Of a stretch of 64,000 bases of DNA, positions 32,919 to 41,990 are shown one piece after another. Position 1 is the first letter of the stretch. Every line of letters begins with the position of its first letter. Both the position numbers and the translations under genes were made by a program. The stretch lies in the NCBI RefSeq assembly GCF_016908525.1, contig NZ_JAFBEB010000002.1, positions 124,001-188,000 on the forward strand, given 5' to 3'. Below the pieces are notes generated by a model. The model was not told the DNA's origin. It searched no databases and saw only the letters and a program-made list of their open reading frames with translations. This DNA is from Brevibacillus fulvus (GTDB lineage: Bacteria; Bacillota; Bacilli; Brevibacillales; Brevibacillaceae).

Positions 32919-33404
32919 CAAAAGTCCCCCTTATTTTTATTTTTCAAAAAATTGCAAGGGCGCCAAGGTTTGCCGACGGACTTCGTCCCCCAATTGTTCA
33001 ATGACAGATTGCATTTTTATGTCAGGTGAAACGGACAAGTGGTAAAAAAAACAGCCGTTTCCAACAAAATAAACTTCCCAAAACGGTCATTTAGGGTTAT
33101 ATTCCTACTAGGCAATAATCTTGGGGGATTATTGACTTACGGCCCAATCTATGCAGAGGGGCCGTTTTTTACTTTATCATAAAGTACGCGGAGATGAAAG
33201 AAACAATTCGCTTGTTTGCGGGATGCGCGGGACTTTCGGACTATATTTACTTGCTTTGATTGCGTTTGGTTTTTACATAAACACAGCTCATTTTTAAACG
33301 TCTTTTCAGTTCCTTCATTCTATTTGCAAAATTCATGGTTTGAACACCGCAGACAACGGGTAAAAGGTGTCTGGACAATGAAAAGTGAAAAGAGGGGAAC
33401 TGCA
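32919..33404. other. 486-base intergenic region with unassigned hairpins
   Basis: Between two divergent genes. Plus-strand hairpins: AATAATC/GATTATT (about 33114-33134) and a terminator at 33139. A minus-strand stem CCGTTT/AAACGG followed by eight T lies near 33045-33085. No gene is supported; an open frame from 33216 runs into the chemoreceptor gene but has no good start. Confidence 0.5.
33139..33170 (+). terminator. Orphan plus-strand terminator upstream of the chemoreceptor
   Basis: ACGGCCC pairs with GGGCCGT around a 13-base loop and is followed by six T. No plus-strand gene precedes it within 2 kb, so it ends either a small RNA or an attenuated leader. Confidence 0.65.
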
Positions 33405-34829
33405 TTGACACTTCGCAAAAAAATATTAGTCGGTTTTATTTTGCTGCTCGTTTTGCAGCTTATCGTCGTCGTATTGGCTTATTCGCAAATGAAGCGGATG
33501 GGTGATAAGGCAATCGAGATCAAGGAGAATTGGATGCAGAGTGTCACGACCCTCGGCGAACTCAACGGGAATATGACAGACGTTCCCCGCTTGGTCTCGC
33601 GAATCGGCTTGGAGACCGATACGAATGAAATGAACAAGCTCGCTGATCAGCTTAGCCAGGCACAGCGAGCAACAGAAAAAGGGATGTCCGAATACGAGAC
33701 GTTAATTTCCTCAACGGAAGAACAGGACTTGTATGCTGAATTCAAAGAAAAATGGGCGGATTATTCAGCAGGCGTTCCAGATGTGATCAATTTGGCGCAA
33801 CAGAACCGCAATGCGGAAGCAAACGCGAAGATCAAAGTGATCGTCCTTGACTGGAATCAGGCAAAAGCAGCGATCATGAAACTGATTGACCTGAACAAAA
33901 ACGGAGCGTTCACCGCCTCCGAGACTTCTGTCAGTATTTATCATTCTGCGGCTTTGATCATGATGGTGATTGGAGTGGTTGCACTTGTTGCAGGCATCGT
34001 CGCGATGCTGATCATTATCCGCGATTTGAAACAGTTGTCAGCGAAAATCTCTCACTCTGCGGACACGGTCGCTTCTTCATCCGAGGAGATTTCCGCGAGT
34101 ATCCAGGAAATTGCCGAGGGCAATCAATTTCAGGCTACAGCGGCCACAAGTGTCAGCTCGATGATCGATGAGATGTCGAAAGCGATTACGGTCGTCGCGC
34201 AAAGTTCGGAACAGGCCAGCGCTTTTGCCGACAAGACTTCGGAGATGGCTGTTCAAGGCGGACAAATGATGCATGATACGATCGTGGGGATGAATGAAAT
34301 CAAAGAAAAAGTCTCCACTTTATCATCTATTTCCAAACAAATCGAGCAGATTACCGGTGTGATCCATGATATTGCTGCCCAAACCAATCTGTTGTCTTTG
34401 AATGCGGCGATTGAAGCGGCGCGCGCGGGTGAACATGGCAGGGGCTTTGCCGTCGTCGCGGACAAAGTGCGAATCCTGGCTGACCAATGCGGGAAGGCGA
34501 CGAAGGAAATTACCGCGTTGATCGAGATGATCAGGGAAAATACCGACCATACCGTGGATGCGGTTAATCACGGAGACATGCTGGTTGTCAGAGCGGAGGA
34601 GACGTTTACCAAGATCATTGAATTGATTCGCGAGTCGGCGATCAAAGTGGGCGAAATTGCTGCCAGCAGCGAGGAACAATCCGCACAGGTAGCGGAAATT
34701 TTGCATTCTGCGCAAAATATTGCCTCAGTGACAGAACAAACTTCCGCCGGGGCAGAAGAGACGACATCTGCGGCAACCGAGTTGGCGAAAATGGCGGAAC
34801 AATTAAATGTGCTCGTGTTAAAACTGTAA
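33405..34829 (+). CDS. Methyl-accepting chemotaxis protein without a HAMP domain
   Basis: About 474 residues. A membrane helix near 8-30, an extracellular four-helix-bundle sensor (about 31-190), a second helix near 190-213, then directly the signalling coiled coil. The hairpin tip DIAAQTNLLSLNAAIEAARA is canonical. The usual 50-residue HAMP with its GDL motif after the second helix is not seen; only ~15 residues separate it from the methylation-helix region. TTG 33405 is preferred because AGAGGGG lies seven bases before it; ATG 33378 adds nine charged residues. Confidence 0.9.
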   Translation: MTLRKKILVGFILLLVLQLIVVVLAYSQMKRMGDKAIEIKENWMQSVTTLGELNGNMTDVPRLVSRIGLETDTNEMNKLADQLSQAQRATEKGMSEYETLISSTEEQDLYAEFKEKWADYSAGVPDVINLAQQNRNAEANAKIKVIVLDWNQAKAAIMKLIDLNKNGAFTASETSVSIYHSAALIMMVIGVVALVAGIVAMLIIIRDLKQLSAKISHSADTVASSSEEISASIQEIAEGNQFQATAATSVSSMIDEMSKAITVVAQSSEQASAFADKTSEMAVQGGQMMHDTIVGMNEIKEKVSTLSSISKQIEQITGVIHDIAAQTNLLSLNAAIEAARAGEHGRGFAVVADKVRILADQCGKATKEITALIEMIRENTDHTVDAVNHGDMLVVRAEETFTKIIELIRESAIKVGEIAASSEEQSAQVAEILHSAQNIASVTEQTSAGAEETTSAATELAKMAEQLNVLVLKL

Positions 34830-34836
34830 ACAGGCA

Positions 34837-34866
34837 AAAACCGGCGAGTGATCTCGCCGGTTTTCT
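34837..34866 (+). terminator. Bidirectional terminator between chemoreceptor and SDR
   Basis: AAAACCGGCGAG and CTCGCCGGTTTT form a perfect 12-bp stem with a 4-base loop; usable from both sides. Confidence 0.9.
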
Positions 34867-34898
34867 TCATTGAGTGGAGTTCGCTGAAATATTGTTGT

Positions 34899-35657
34899 TT
34901 AGTCAGGTTCGTACATCATTTTGCGAGTCATTCCGCCATCGACAACGAGCTCGATGCCCGTGACAAAGTCATTCGCCGGATCAGTCAGATACAGGCAGGC
35001 ACGGGCGATATCTTCAGGCCGGCCCACTCGCTGGGCAGGGTGTTGGCTATGGTCAACCGGCCGCAGCGCCTGATAGTCGCCTGTTTCAATCCAGCCAGGA
35101 GCAATGGCGTTTACGCGGATCCGGTCAGGTCCAAGCGATATGGCCAACGCGTGGGTAAGTGCAACGATCCCACCCTTGGAAGCGGCGTATGCTTCCGTAT
35201 CCGGTTCGGACATATGCGCGCGGGTCGAAGATAAATTGACGATTGCCCCTCCGCCGGTCCTTCGCATTCTTTTTGCTGCTTCGCGGGAACAAAGGAAGAC
35301 GCTGCGCAAATTGGTATCGAGGATATGGTCCCATTCCTCGACGGTCAGTTCGTAAGGAGATTTCCATACCGAGATGCCGGCATTGTTGATCAAAATATTG
35401 ATTTTGCCGTACAAATCGATTGTCCGCTCCATCAGCTGCTCAATTTGCACCGGTTGACTTACATCGGTCTGAACAAAGACAGCTTTGCCGCCCTTGTCCT
35501 GAATCCGCTGTGCCGCATCATTGCCAGTCGCTTCGTCTTTTTCGGCGATCACGACGATTGCCCCTTGCTCAGCATATGCCTCGGCAACGCTTCGGCCAAT
35601 GCCGTGACCGGCGCCTGTTACAATCACTACTTGGTCAAGAAATGACACAGGCCTCAC
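34899..35657 (-). CDS. SDR family oxidoreductase
   Basis: A 252-residue classical SDR. TGAGHGIG near 14-21, NNAG near 90-93, the catalytic Ser in VNLSSTRAH, and YAASKGG with Tyr and Lys. VVIAEKDE after beta-2 has an acidic residue, favouring NAD. The C-terminus, FVTGIELVVDGGMTRKMMYEP, is typical of glucose-dehydrogenase-like members. It is a single gene between two terminator-like regions; the substrate cannot be told. Confidence 0.88.
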   Translation of the reverse strand: MRPVSFLDQVVIVTGAGHGIGRSVAEAYAEQGAIVVIAEKDEATGNDAAQRIQDKGGKAVFVQTDVSQPVQIEQLMERTIDLYGKINILINNAGISVWKSPYELTVEEWDHILDTNLRSVFLCSREAAKRMRRTGGGAIVNLSSTRAHMSEPDTEAYAASKGGIVALTHALAISLGPDRIRVNAIAPGWIETGDYQALRPVDHSQHPAQRVGRPEDIARACLYLTDPANDFVTGIELVVDGGMTRKMMYEPD

Positions 35658-35741
35658 CTCTTCCTGTCTTTTTTATCATGCTGTGTCTTTACATTAGAAG
35701 GAAGCAGGGCAGCCTGTCAAGGTTTCACACAAGCGGTTGCT

Positions 35742-37283
35742 TTAATTTCGCCGCTCCTTCGGGGAGATGGGCAAAATCACTTCAACGGTTGTGCCGACAT
35801 TCAGTCTGCTCGATATTTTCAAACTGCCTTGATGGTCCTGCACAATTTTGTTGCTGACCATTAACCCTAAGCCGGTTCCCTTCTCCTTTGTCGTATAAAA
35901 AGGTTCGCCAAGCCGCGCAATTTGCTCTTCCGGAATGCCGCTCCCTTGATCGATAAAACGGATTCTGACAGCATCGGACCCCAGCAGAGAAGCCTGAATG
36001 AAAATCTGTCCACCGTACGGCGAAGCTTCAATCGCGTTTTTCAGCAAATTAATGAATACTTGTTTGATTTGATTTTCCTCGCATTCCAACTCGGGCAGGT
36101 TGTTGGGAAACTGCGCAATAATCTCCACACTTTTCAGTATGGCTTGTGTTTTCAGCAGAAAAATGACACTGTCCATGATTTCGGCCACATTTCTTTTCTT
36201 GAAGTGCAGCACCTGCGGTTTGGACAAGACCAGCAACTCGCTGACGATGTAGTTGATCCGGTTCAGTTCCGCTTCCATGATTTCAAAATAGTGTTGGTAC
36301 TGAGACATATTATTGCGCAATAGTTGAACAAACCCTTTGAGAGAAGTGAGCGGGTTGCGGATTTCATGGGCAATGCCTGCCGCCAATTCACCGATTACGC
36401 TCAACTTTTCCGTTTCCTGCATGATTACTTCCGTTCGTTTCCGCTCTGAAATGTTGCTGATCACGCACACGACTTTTTCAATCGCTCCCGCCGCGGTTAC
36501 AATCGGACTGGCTTTGATTTCAAAGGGAATCCATTCCCCTTGCGGCTGGGCGTAACGTACCTCGAAACGGGTCAGCTTTTGATCGGCAAACAATTGCCTG
36601 AACATTGCTTGGGCATAGCAGTAATCGTCTGGATGGACATGTTCAAGAAAATGTTTGCCGATGAAATGCTCATCGGGAAATCCCCACTCTGTGAGCACAG
36701 AAGGAGAGAGGTACGAAATCAACCCGTGTTCGTCAACCAGGCAAATGATATCGCGGGAATGTTCTGCCAAAATTTTATAGCGAAGTTCGCTCTCTTTCAA
36801 AACCGCCGCCAAGTGCTTGTGCTCCGTCACGTTTTTGAACAAGATGGCCATGGCCATCACTTTCCCCAGTTCAAGGCCGATCGGAAAAAAGTCCAGCTGC
36901 ATCTCCAGCAGCGAGCCGGCATGGTCATACATGCTCGTCTCCAATTGCACGTGCTGCCCGGTCGTGAGGGCATACTGGAATTTTGCTTCGATTTCCGAGC
37001 GTGACGGCGGGTCGGCGATCGCCTCCCTCCAGTCGGACGGCTGGGCCTGCTGATCACCGCCAAACGTTTGCTCAAACGCCTTATTGACGATCTGCTTTCC
37101 GTTCAACAAGTCAATATACAGCGCGTCAGTCACAAATTGCGCCATAAACAGCAATTGGCTTTTCAAAATTTCGACAGGATTCCTTGGGGATTGCTCGGGC
37201 AGACCAGATTCGGAATAGGCGACCGGAGTTAACGGAAACGTTGGTTTATTCAGTTTTTTCAAGATAAACTTTTTTTTGCGCAT
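35742..37283 (-). CDS. PAS-domain histidine kinase (sporulation kinase type)
   Basis: A 513-residue soluble kinase with no membrane helix. Two PAS domains (about 45-160 and 165-285, the second with a PAC segment), then a HisKA domain with GIAHEIRNPLTSLKGF (H306) and an ATPase domain with NLLKNAIEA, DQGSGIP and GTGLGLMVSNK. This matches KinA/KinE-type kinases that feed the Spo0 phosphorelay; there is no adjacent response regulator, as expected for that group. The link to sporulation is inferred. Confidence 0.88.
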   Translation of the reverse strand: MRKKKFILKKLNKPTFPLTPVAYSESGLPEQSPRNPVEILKSQLLFMAQFVTDALYIDLLNGKQIVNKAFEQTFGGDQQAQPSDWREAIADPPSRSEIEAKFQYALTTGQHVQLETSMYDHAGSLLEMQLDFFPIGLELGKVMAMAILFKNVTEHKHLAAVLKESELRYKILAEHSRDIICLVDEHGLISYLSPSVLTEWGFPDEHFIGKHFLEHVHPDDYCYAQAMFRQLFADQKLTRFEVRYAQPQGEWIPFEIKASPIVTAAGAIEKVVCVISNISERKRTEVIMQETEKLSVIGELAAGIAHEIRNPLTSLKGFVQLLRNNMSQYQHYFEIMEAELNRINYIVSELLVLSKPQVLHFKKRNVAEIMDSVIFLLKTQAILKSVEIIAQFPNNLPELECEENQIKQVFINLLKNAIEASPYGGQIFIQASLLGSDAVRIRFIDQGSGIPEEQIARLGEPFYTTKEKGTGLGLMVSNKIVQDHQGSLKISSRLNVGTTVEVILPISPKERRN

Positions 37284-37445
37284 AGGCTCAACCTATCTTT
37301 TTCTGAGATTTATTGGTATTAACAATATACTACAATTCGACACAATATGATTATCGGTTTTTTTTTGCTTTTTTTGGAGCAAATCACACTTTTCCTCCTA
37401 GGTAATAGACTAAAGGGAAAAGGTTATCGTCATGGAGGTGGCATC

Positions 37446-37874
37446 ATGCAGTTTTACTATGATGAAAAAATGCCGTTGCGGATTTTGGATGAAGGCGAGT
37501 TTTGGAAACAGCAGGAAGCGGAACATACGGATGTGATCCGCGCCTTGGTTCCCAATCTGGAGCCGCAGTTCGTGGAAGCTCTCGCTGCCTGGGAGCAAGC
37601 GTTTGCCCGGACACAGGCCGTTTTTGTGCGTTATATCGAGGCGGTCGTTCGGTCGGGTCATATCGCCTCGGAACAGTTCAAACAGCAAATCGTCGAGCTT
37701 GTCCGGTTTGCGCTTGAGCAAAGTCAGCAGTTTATTCAGCTGCTGAACCAATTGGGGACAGAAAGCGTTCCGCTTAAAACCAATCCAACCGCCGTGGTCG
37801 TCCTGAATCACATTCGCCGGGAGTCCGAATATTTTATCGGCATATCGGAAGCGTTCTTGATGAGAGGTTTTTGA
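37446..37874 (+). CDS. DUF2935 domain protein
   Basis: A 142-residue all-helical protein. EFWKQQEAEHTDVIRALVP near the start and the late NHIRRESEYFI carry the Glu/His pattern typical of DUF2935, a hemerythrin- or ferritin-like fold found in Firmicutes. Single domain here; longer members have two copies. ATG at 37446 follows GGAGGTGG. Function unknown; a di-metal site is possible. Two small minus-strand genes are convergent with it. Confidence 0.75.
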   Translation: MQFYYDEKMPLRILDEGEFWKQQEAEHTDVIRALVPNLEPQFVEALAAWEQAFARTQAVFVRYIEAVVRSGHIASEQFKQQIVELVRFALEQSQQFIQLLNQLGTESVPLKTNPTAVVVLNHIRRESEYFIGISEAFLMRGF

Positions 37875-37902
37875 ACGGTTGCCAAAAGAAAACCCCGCAT
37901 GT

Positions 37903-38064
37903 CTATGACGGCGGGGTCGTTGAATTGTCGGGCTGGTTGTTGGCAATGTTCTCGGCTTGCTCGCCGATCCGTTCGATTTCCCCCTGATCTCCTTTGGCAT
38001 TGATCAGCTGAGCGAGTTGCAAGAGCGAACGCGCTTCCGAATTTGTTGGTTTTTTCTGTGTCAT
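37903..38064 (-). CDS. Small hypothetical protein (53 aa)
   Basis: Reads MTQKKPTNSEARSLLQLAQL and continues as a charged helix to a Pro/Thr/Ser tail ending TTPPS. The ATG at 38064 has GCGGAGG with good spacing. It follows another small gene by 19 bases on the same strand, suggesting a two-gene transcript. A GC-rich hairpin around the stop (CCCCGC/GCGGGG, 37893-37916) may terminate it. Family not recognised. Confidence 0.55.
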   Translation of the reverse strand: MTQKKPTNSEARSLLQLAQLINAKGDQGEIERIGEQAENIANNQPDNSTTPPS

Positions 38065-38083
38065 TGTACCTCCGCTTTTTGTT

Positions 38084-38236
38084 TTATTCGGTTCGATCCA
38101 GAAATAGCTTTGTCACAGGTGTATAGTCCCCTTTGGCAACTTCCTGTTTGGTTGCCTTTGCTTCCAGTTCATCCATCTCCAAGCCGACTGCGATGGTAGG
38201 CTCTTCTTTTTTCGATGGTTGTTTTTGGCTGGTCAT
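38084..38236 (-). CDS. Small hypothetical protein (50 aa)
   Basis: A 50-residue, lysine- and glutamate-rich protein starting MTSQKQPSKKEEP and ending KLFLDRTE. The ATG at 38236 has AGGAGG seven bases upstream; an ATG six bases earlier lies too close to that site. It looks like the first gene of a pair with the 53-residue gene. No family recognised; low sequence complexity limits inference. Confidence 0.55.
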   Translation of the reverse strand: MTSQKQPSKKEEPTIAVGLEMDELEAKATKQEVAKGDYTPVTKLFLDRTE

Positions 38237-38343
38237 CAACATTCCTCCTGTTCTAGCGATAGTATGCCCGCTGGGCGCAACAACATGAGCGAAAATGAAG
38301 CTGTTCGCTCTGTGAAAAAATAATCGCGGAACTGTTCAGACTA

Positions 38344-38372
38344 TTTACAAAACAGCGCAACTCTTCTAAAAT
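38344..38372 (+). promoter_or_regulatory. Sigma-A-type promoter of the DUF3870 gene
   Basis: TTTACA, 17 bases, TAAAAT, about 100 bases before the start codon. Confidence 0.6.
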
Positions 38373-38473
38373 AAAGTAATAAAACAAGATACATGCCAGC
38401 GGTCGTTTGTACGGTTTTCCCGACAAACATCCCGATGGTCTGAAATCTTGTCAAGAAGTGCGGGGTTGCATCG

Positions 38474-38812
38474 GTGGAATATAACGCAGATACGATTTAT
38501 GTAGTGGGAGACGCACAAGCTTCCCAAAACAATCCAATCAAACAGCAGTATAACGTCTTTTTCATCGGTTTGGTCGTGGATACCACCAATGGCAAGATTG
38601 TTGATGCCGGCTGTTCTGCGACGATTCCTCTGACATCAGCCTTTGTCCGCTCGATTTTTATCGGCCAATCGATATATGCCGTGGACGCCATTGAAGCGTC
38701 CGTGCGGAGCCGATATTTTGGTTCCTCTCAGCGTTCGTTGATTGTTGCCTACAAGGATGCCTTGAAAAAATATAAACTTGCCATTGAAACGAGAGAGAAG
38801 CTCTCCATTTAA
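38474..38812 (+). CDS. DUF3870 domain protein
   Basis: A 112-residue protein matching DUF3870: TIYVVGDAQASQNNPI at the start, VFFIGLVVDTTNGKIVDAGC in the middle and SAFVRSIFIGQS before a C-terminal helix. The family is small, cytosolic and of unknown role, often near catabolic or transport genes. GTG start at 38474. A strong terminator follows, so it is a monocistronic gene. Confidence 0.8.
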   Translation: MEYNADTIYVVGDAQASQNNPIKQQYNVFFIGLVVDTTNGKIVDAGCSATIPLTSAFVRSIFIGQSIYAVDAIEASVRSRYFGSSQRSLIVAYKDALKKYKLAIETREKLSI

Positions 38813-38870
38813 ACTGAATACGGATACGCTGCTTTATTTATTGGTATGATAAGAGCATACATGTAAATAA

Positions 38871-38914
38871 AACCCAGCAAATGAGGCCACCGGTTTTCAT
38901 TTGTTGGGTTTTTT
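38871..38914 (+). terminator. Terminator after the DUF3870 gene
   Basis: AACCCAGCAAATG pairs with CATTTGTTGGGTT (one wobble) and is followed by TTTTT. Confidence 0.9.
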
Positions 38915-39023
38915 GCATATTCGGGGCGTTTGTTCGTACGCCAGCGGGAGATATCGTCCCGAATAGAGGAAAACTGCTTCGTGACAGAAAGCAGGAATAT
39001 AAATAGAAAAAGGGGGAGTGACT

Positions 39024-39956
39024 TTGCTTTCATTTGTGCTCAAACGTTTTATTTCGATGCTGATCACGTTGTGGGTAATCGTGACGGTCACGTTTTTTCT
39101 GATGCATGCCGTTCCCGGTTCTCCTTTTGAACGGGAAGGTAAGGCGCTCAACCCTACGGTGGAAAAAAACTTGATGGCGCTCTACAACTTGGATAAGCCT
39201 CTCGCAGTTCAATATGTGTCCTATTTGAAAAGTCTGGTCCAATTTGAATTGGGGCCGTCGATTATCCGCAGCCCGGAAACCGTCAACGACATGATCGGGC
39301 GTTCGTTTCCGGTGTCTGCCAAACTGGGCTTTTTCTCCTTGCTGTTTTCCGTGATCGCCGGGATCGCTTTGGGGGTCGTGGCTGCGCTGCGGCACAACAA
39401 ACTGATTGACTACGTGGCGACGATTATTTCTGTCATCGGCATCGCTGTTCCCAATTTTGTCGTGGCAGCTTTGCTGATCAAATATTTTGCCGTGGAGTGG
39501 AAGCTGTTCCCGGCCGCAACCTGGGGCACCTGGAAACATATCGTGTTGCCCGCCTTGGCGCTTTCCTTCGGGCCGATGGCGATTATCGCCAGGTTTACCC
39601 GAGCCAATATGCTGGATGTCTTGACGCAGGAATACATCGAGACAGCAAAGGCAAAGGGCTTGCATCCTGCAGTGGTGATTTTGAAACATGCGCTGCGCAA
39701 TTCGCTGCTGCCGGTGATCACGTTGCTGGGCTCGTTGATCGCCAATGTTTTGACCGGAAGTTTTGTGATTGAAAAAATATTTGCGATTCCCGGAATGGGC
39801 AAATATTTTGTCGACAGCATTTATAACCGTGATTATACCGTCATCATGGGAACGACTGTTTTTTACAGCACGCTGTTAATTATACTGATGTTTCTCGTAG
39901 ATATTGTTTACGGCATTATCGATCCGCGAATCAAGCTGTACAAGAAGGAGGGCTAG
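39024..39956 (+). CDS. dppB: Dipeptide/murein peptide ABC transporter permease (DppB)
   Basis: A 310-residue OppB/DppB permease with six membrane helices. The EAA-type loop reads EYIETAKAKGLHPAVVILKHAL, the contact site for the ATPase subunit. It is the first gene of an eight-gene operon that matches B. subtilis dppBCDE-ykfABCD in order. TTG 39024 is preferred, six bases after AAAGGGGGAG; GTG 39018 abuts the ribosome site. Confidence 0.92.
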   Translation: MLSFVLKRFISMLITLWVIVTVTFFLMHAVPGSPFEREGKALNPTVEKNLMALYNLDKPLAVQYVSYLKSLVQFELGPSIIRSPETVNDMIGRSFPVSAKLGFFSLLFSVIAGIALGVVAALRHNKLIDYVATIISVIGIAVPNFVVAALLIKYFAVEWKLFPAATWGTWKHIVLPALALSFGPMAIIARFTRANMLDVLTQEYIETAKAKGLHPAVVILKHALRNSLLPVITLLGSLIANVLTGSFVIEKIFAIPGMGKYFVDSIYNRDYTVIMGTTVFYSTLLIILMFLVDIVYGIIDPRIKLYKKEG

Positions 39957-39958
39957 CC

Positions 39959-40876
39959 ATGGCGGTAAGCAATGATCTGTTTGTGCCGATGAATAAGGAA
40001 AATATGCACGCCGACACCATTGTCCGGCCGAGACTGTCGTATTGGCAAGGAGCCTGGCTGCGGCTGAGACAAAACAAACTGGCGATTGCCGCTTTGGTCA
40101 TTATTGTACTCATGGCACTCCTGGCTATTTTCGGGTCCGTTTTGACCCCGTACAGTTATTCCGAACAGTCATTGTTGCAAAAAAATCAGCCCCCTTCAGC
40201 CGAGCATTGGTTCGGCACGGACGATCTGGGCCGGGATATGTTTGCCCGCATCTGGTATGGGGCGAAAATTTCCTTGTTCATCGGGTTGATGGCTGCGTTG
40301 ATCGACCTGTGCATCGGCGTCATCTATGGCGGGATTTCCGGATATTTTGGCGGCAAAGTCGACAACGTGATGATGCGGATAGTCGACATCCTTTACGGTA
40401 TTCCTTATTTGCTGATGGTCATTCTGTTGATGGTCGTGATGGGATCGGGGTTGACGACGATTATCGTCGCGCTGAGTGCGACAGGGTGGATCGGCATGGC
40501 CAGAACGGTCCGCGCTCAAGTGCTGCAATTGAAAACATCGGAGTACGTTCTGGCGGCGAGGACAATGGGAGCGAAAGTGCCGTATATTATTCGCAAACAT
40601 TTGCTGCCCAATACGCTGGGGATCATCATTGTTCAAGTGACGTTCTCGGTGCCGAGCGCGATTTTTGCCGAGGCTTTCCTCAGCTTTCTCGGATTGGGTG
40701 TCCAACCGCCGCTGGCCAGCTGGGGGGTTATGGCCAATGACGGAATCCCGGTGATTTTGTCGGGTCATTGGTGGCGGCTGTTTTATCCCGCCTTCTTTAT
40801 CTCGATCACGATGTTGGCGTTTAATATTTTGGGTGACGGACTGCGCGACGCGTTTGATCCGAGACAAAGGAGGTAA
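39959..40876 (+). CDS. dppC: Dipeptide/murein peptide ABC transporter permease (DppC)
   Basis: A 305-residue OppC/DppC permease. The N-terminal cytoplasmic stretch and the HWFGTDDLGRDMFARIWYGA segment are typical of OppC proteins. The EAA loop reads EYVLAARTMGAKVPYIIRKH. Six helices. It starts two bases after the dppB stop, with AAGGAGG in the dppB tail. Confidence 0.93.
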   Translation: MAVSNDLFVPMNKENMHADTIVRPRLSYWQGAWLRLRQNKLAIAALVIIVLMALLAIFGSVLTPYSYSEQSLLQKNQPPSAEHWFGTDDLGRDMFARIWYGAKISLFIGLMAALIDLCIGVIYGGISGYFGGKVDNVMMRIVDILYGIPYLLMVILLMVVMGSGLTTIIVALSATGWIGMARTVRAQVLQLKTSEYVLAARTMGAKVPYIIRKHLLPNTLGIIIVQVTFSVPSAIFAEAFLSFLGLGVQPPLASWGVMANDGIPVILSGHWWRLFYPAFFISITMLAFNILGDGLRDAFDPRQRR

Positions 40877-40881
40877 CGACG

Positions 40882-41889
40882 GTGGAAAAATTACTGCAAG
40901 TGGAAGATTTGCATGTCTCCTTTAAGACTCATGGCGGCGAGGTGAAGGCGGTTCGCGGCGTCTCTTTTTCACTGGAAAAGGGGGAAACGTTAGCGATCGT
41001 CGGCGAATCGGGCTGCGGCAAAAGTGTAACGGCGAGAAGCATTATGCGGTTGATCCCCGAACATGTCGGGAAAATCACCAAAGGAAAAATTTTGTTTAAC
41101 GGCACCGATTTGGTCACGCTGCCGGAGAAAGAGATGAGGGGCCTGCGTGGCTCGCAAATCTCGATGATCTTTCAAGACGCGATGACCTCCTTAAATCCGA
41201 CGATCTCGATCGGCGAACAGATAATGGAAGGAATCGTTCGGCACCAAAAGCTGTCGCGGGCCGAGGCCAAGGCGCAAGCGCTGGAAATGCTTCAGCTGGT
41301 CGGGATCGCCAATCCCGAGCGGAGACTCAAACAATATTTGCATGAGTTTAGCGGCGGGATGAGACAGCGGATTATGATTGCGATCGCGCTTGTTTGCAAA
41401 CCTTCGATTCTGATCGCGGATGAACCAACAACCGCGCTCGATGTGACCATCCAGGCGCAAATTATCGATTTATTCAAAACTATCCAGCAAAAAACTGGCG
41501 TATCGATCGTGATTATTACCCATGATCTCGGCGTCGTCGCCAAAATCGCCAATAAAGTCAATGTGATGTACGCCGGACAGGTCGTAGAAGCGGGAACGGT
41601 CCGCGAGATTTTTTATCAGCCGCAGCATCCTTATACGAAAGGATTGCTCGAGTCGATGCCTCGGCTCGATTTGGACCGCGACACACCGTTGGCGCCGATT
41701 CCTGGTTCGCCGCCGGATCTGTTTGCTCCGCCGGCGGGCTGCGCCTTTGCCGCTCGTTGTCAGTACGCGCTGGAAGTGTGCCGAAATCATCAGCCTGCAT
41801 ACAGTTCCCTGGGAACTACCCATCAGGTTGCCTGCTGGCTGCAAGATCCACGGGCTCAAACCGTGTATCCGCTGCAAGCGGCCAAGTGA
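40882..41889 (+). CDS. dppD: Dipeptide/murein peptide ABC transporter ATPase (DppD)
   Basis: A 335-residue ABC ATPase with Walker A GESGCGKS, signature FSGGMRQR, Walker B ILIADEPTTALD and the C-terminal oligopeptide-transport extension whose Cys-rich part (CAFAARC...C...C) is common in OppD/OppF. GTG start with AGGAGG upstream, five bases after dppC. It would pair with the OppF-type ATPase at the operon end. Confidence 0.93.
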   Translation: MEKLLQVEDLHVSFKTHGGEVKAVRGVSFSLEKGETLAIVGESGCGKSVTARSIMRLIPEHVGKITKGKILFNGTDLVTLPEKEMRGLRGSQISMIFQDAMTSLNPTISIGEQIMEGIVRHQKLSRAEAKAQALEMLQLVGIANPERRLKQYLHEFSGGMRQRIMIAIALVCKPSILIADEPTTALDVTIQAQIIDLFKTIQQKTGVSIVIITHDLGVVAKIANKVNVMYAGQVVEAGTVREIFYQPQHPYTKGLLESMPRLDLDRDTPLAPIPGSPPDLFAPPAGCAFAARCQYALEVCRNHQPAYSSLGTTHQVACWLQDPRAQTVYPLQAAK

Positions 41890-41990
41890 TGGGGCTGCTC
41901 CTTCTTTATAGATGGTGTCGGAAAGGCAGGTGATTTGTTCAACGGTGTAGTGTGTGGCTTTTTCCAAAAGTAAATGAAGGGGGAAAACAG

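Noticed and set aside
33216-33404. N-terminal extension of the chemoreceptor
   Set aside because: No ribosome site at the upstream starts; the first membrane helix begins correctly from the TTG at 33405.
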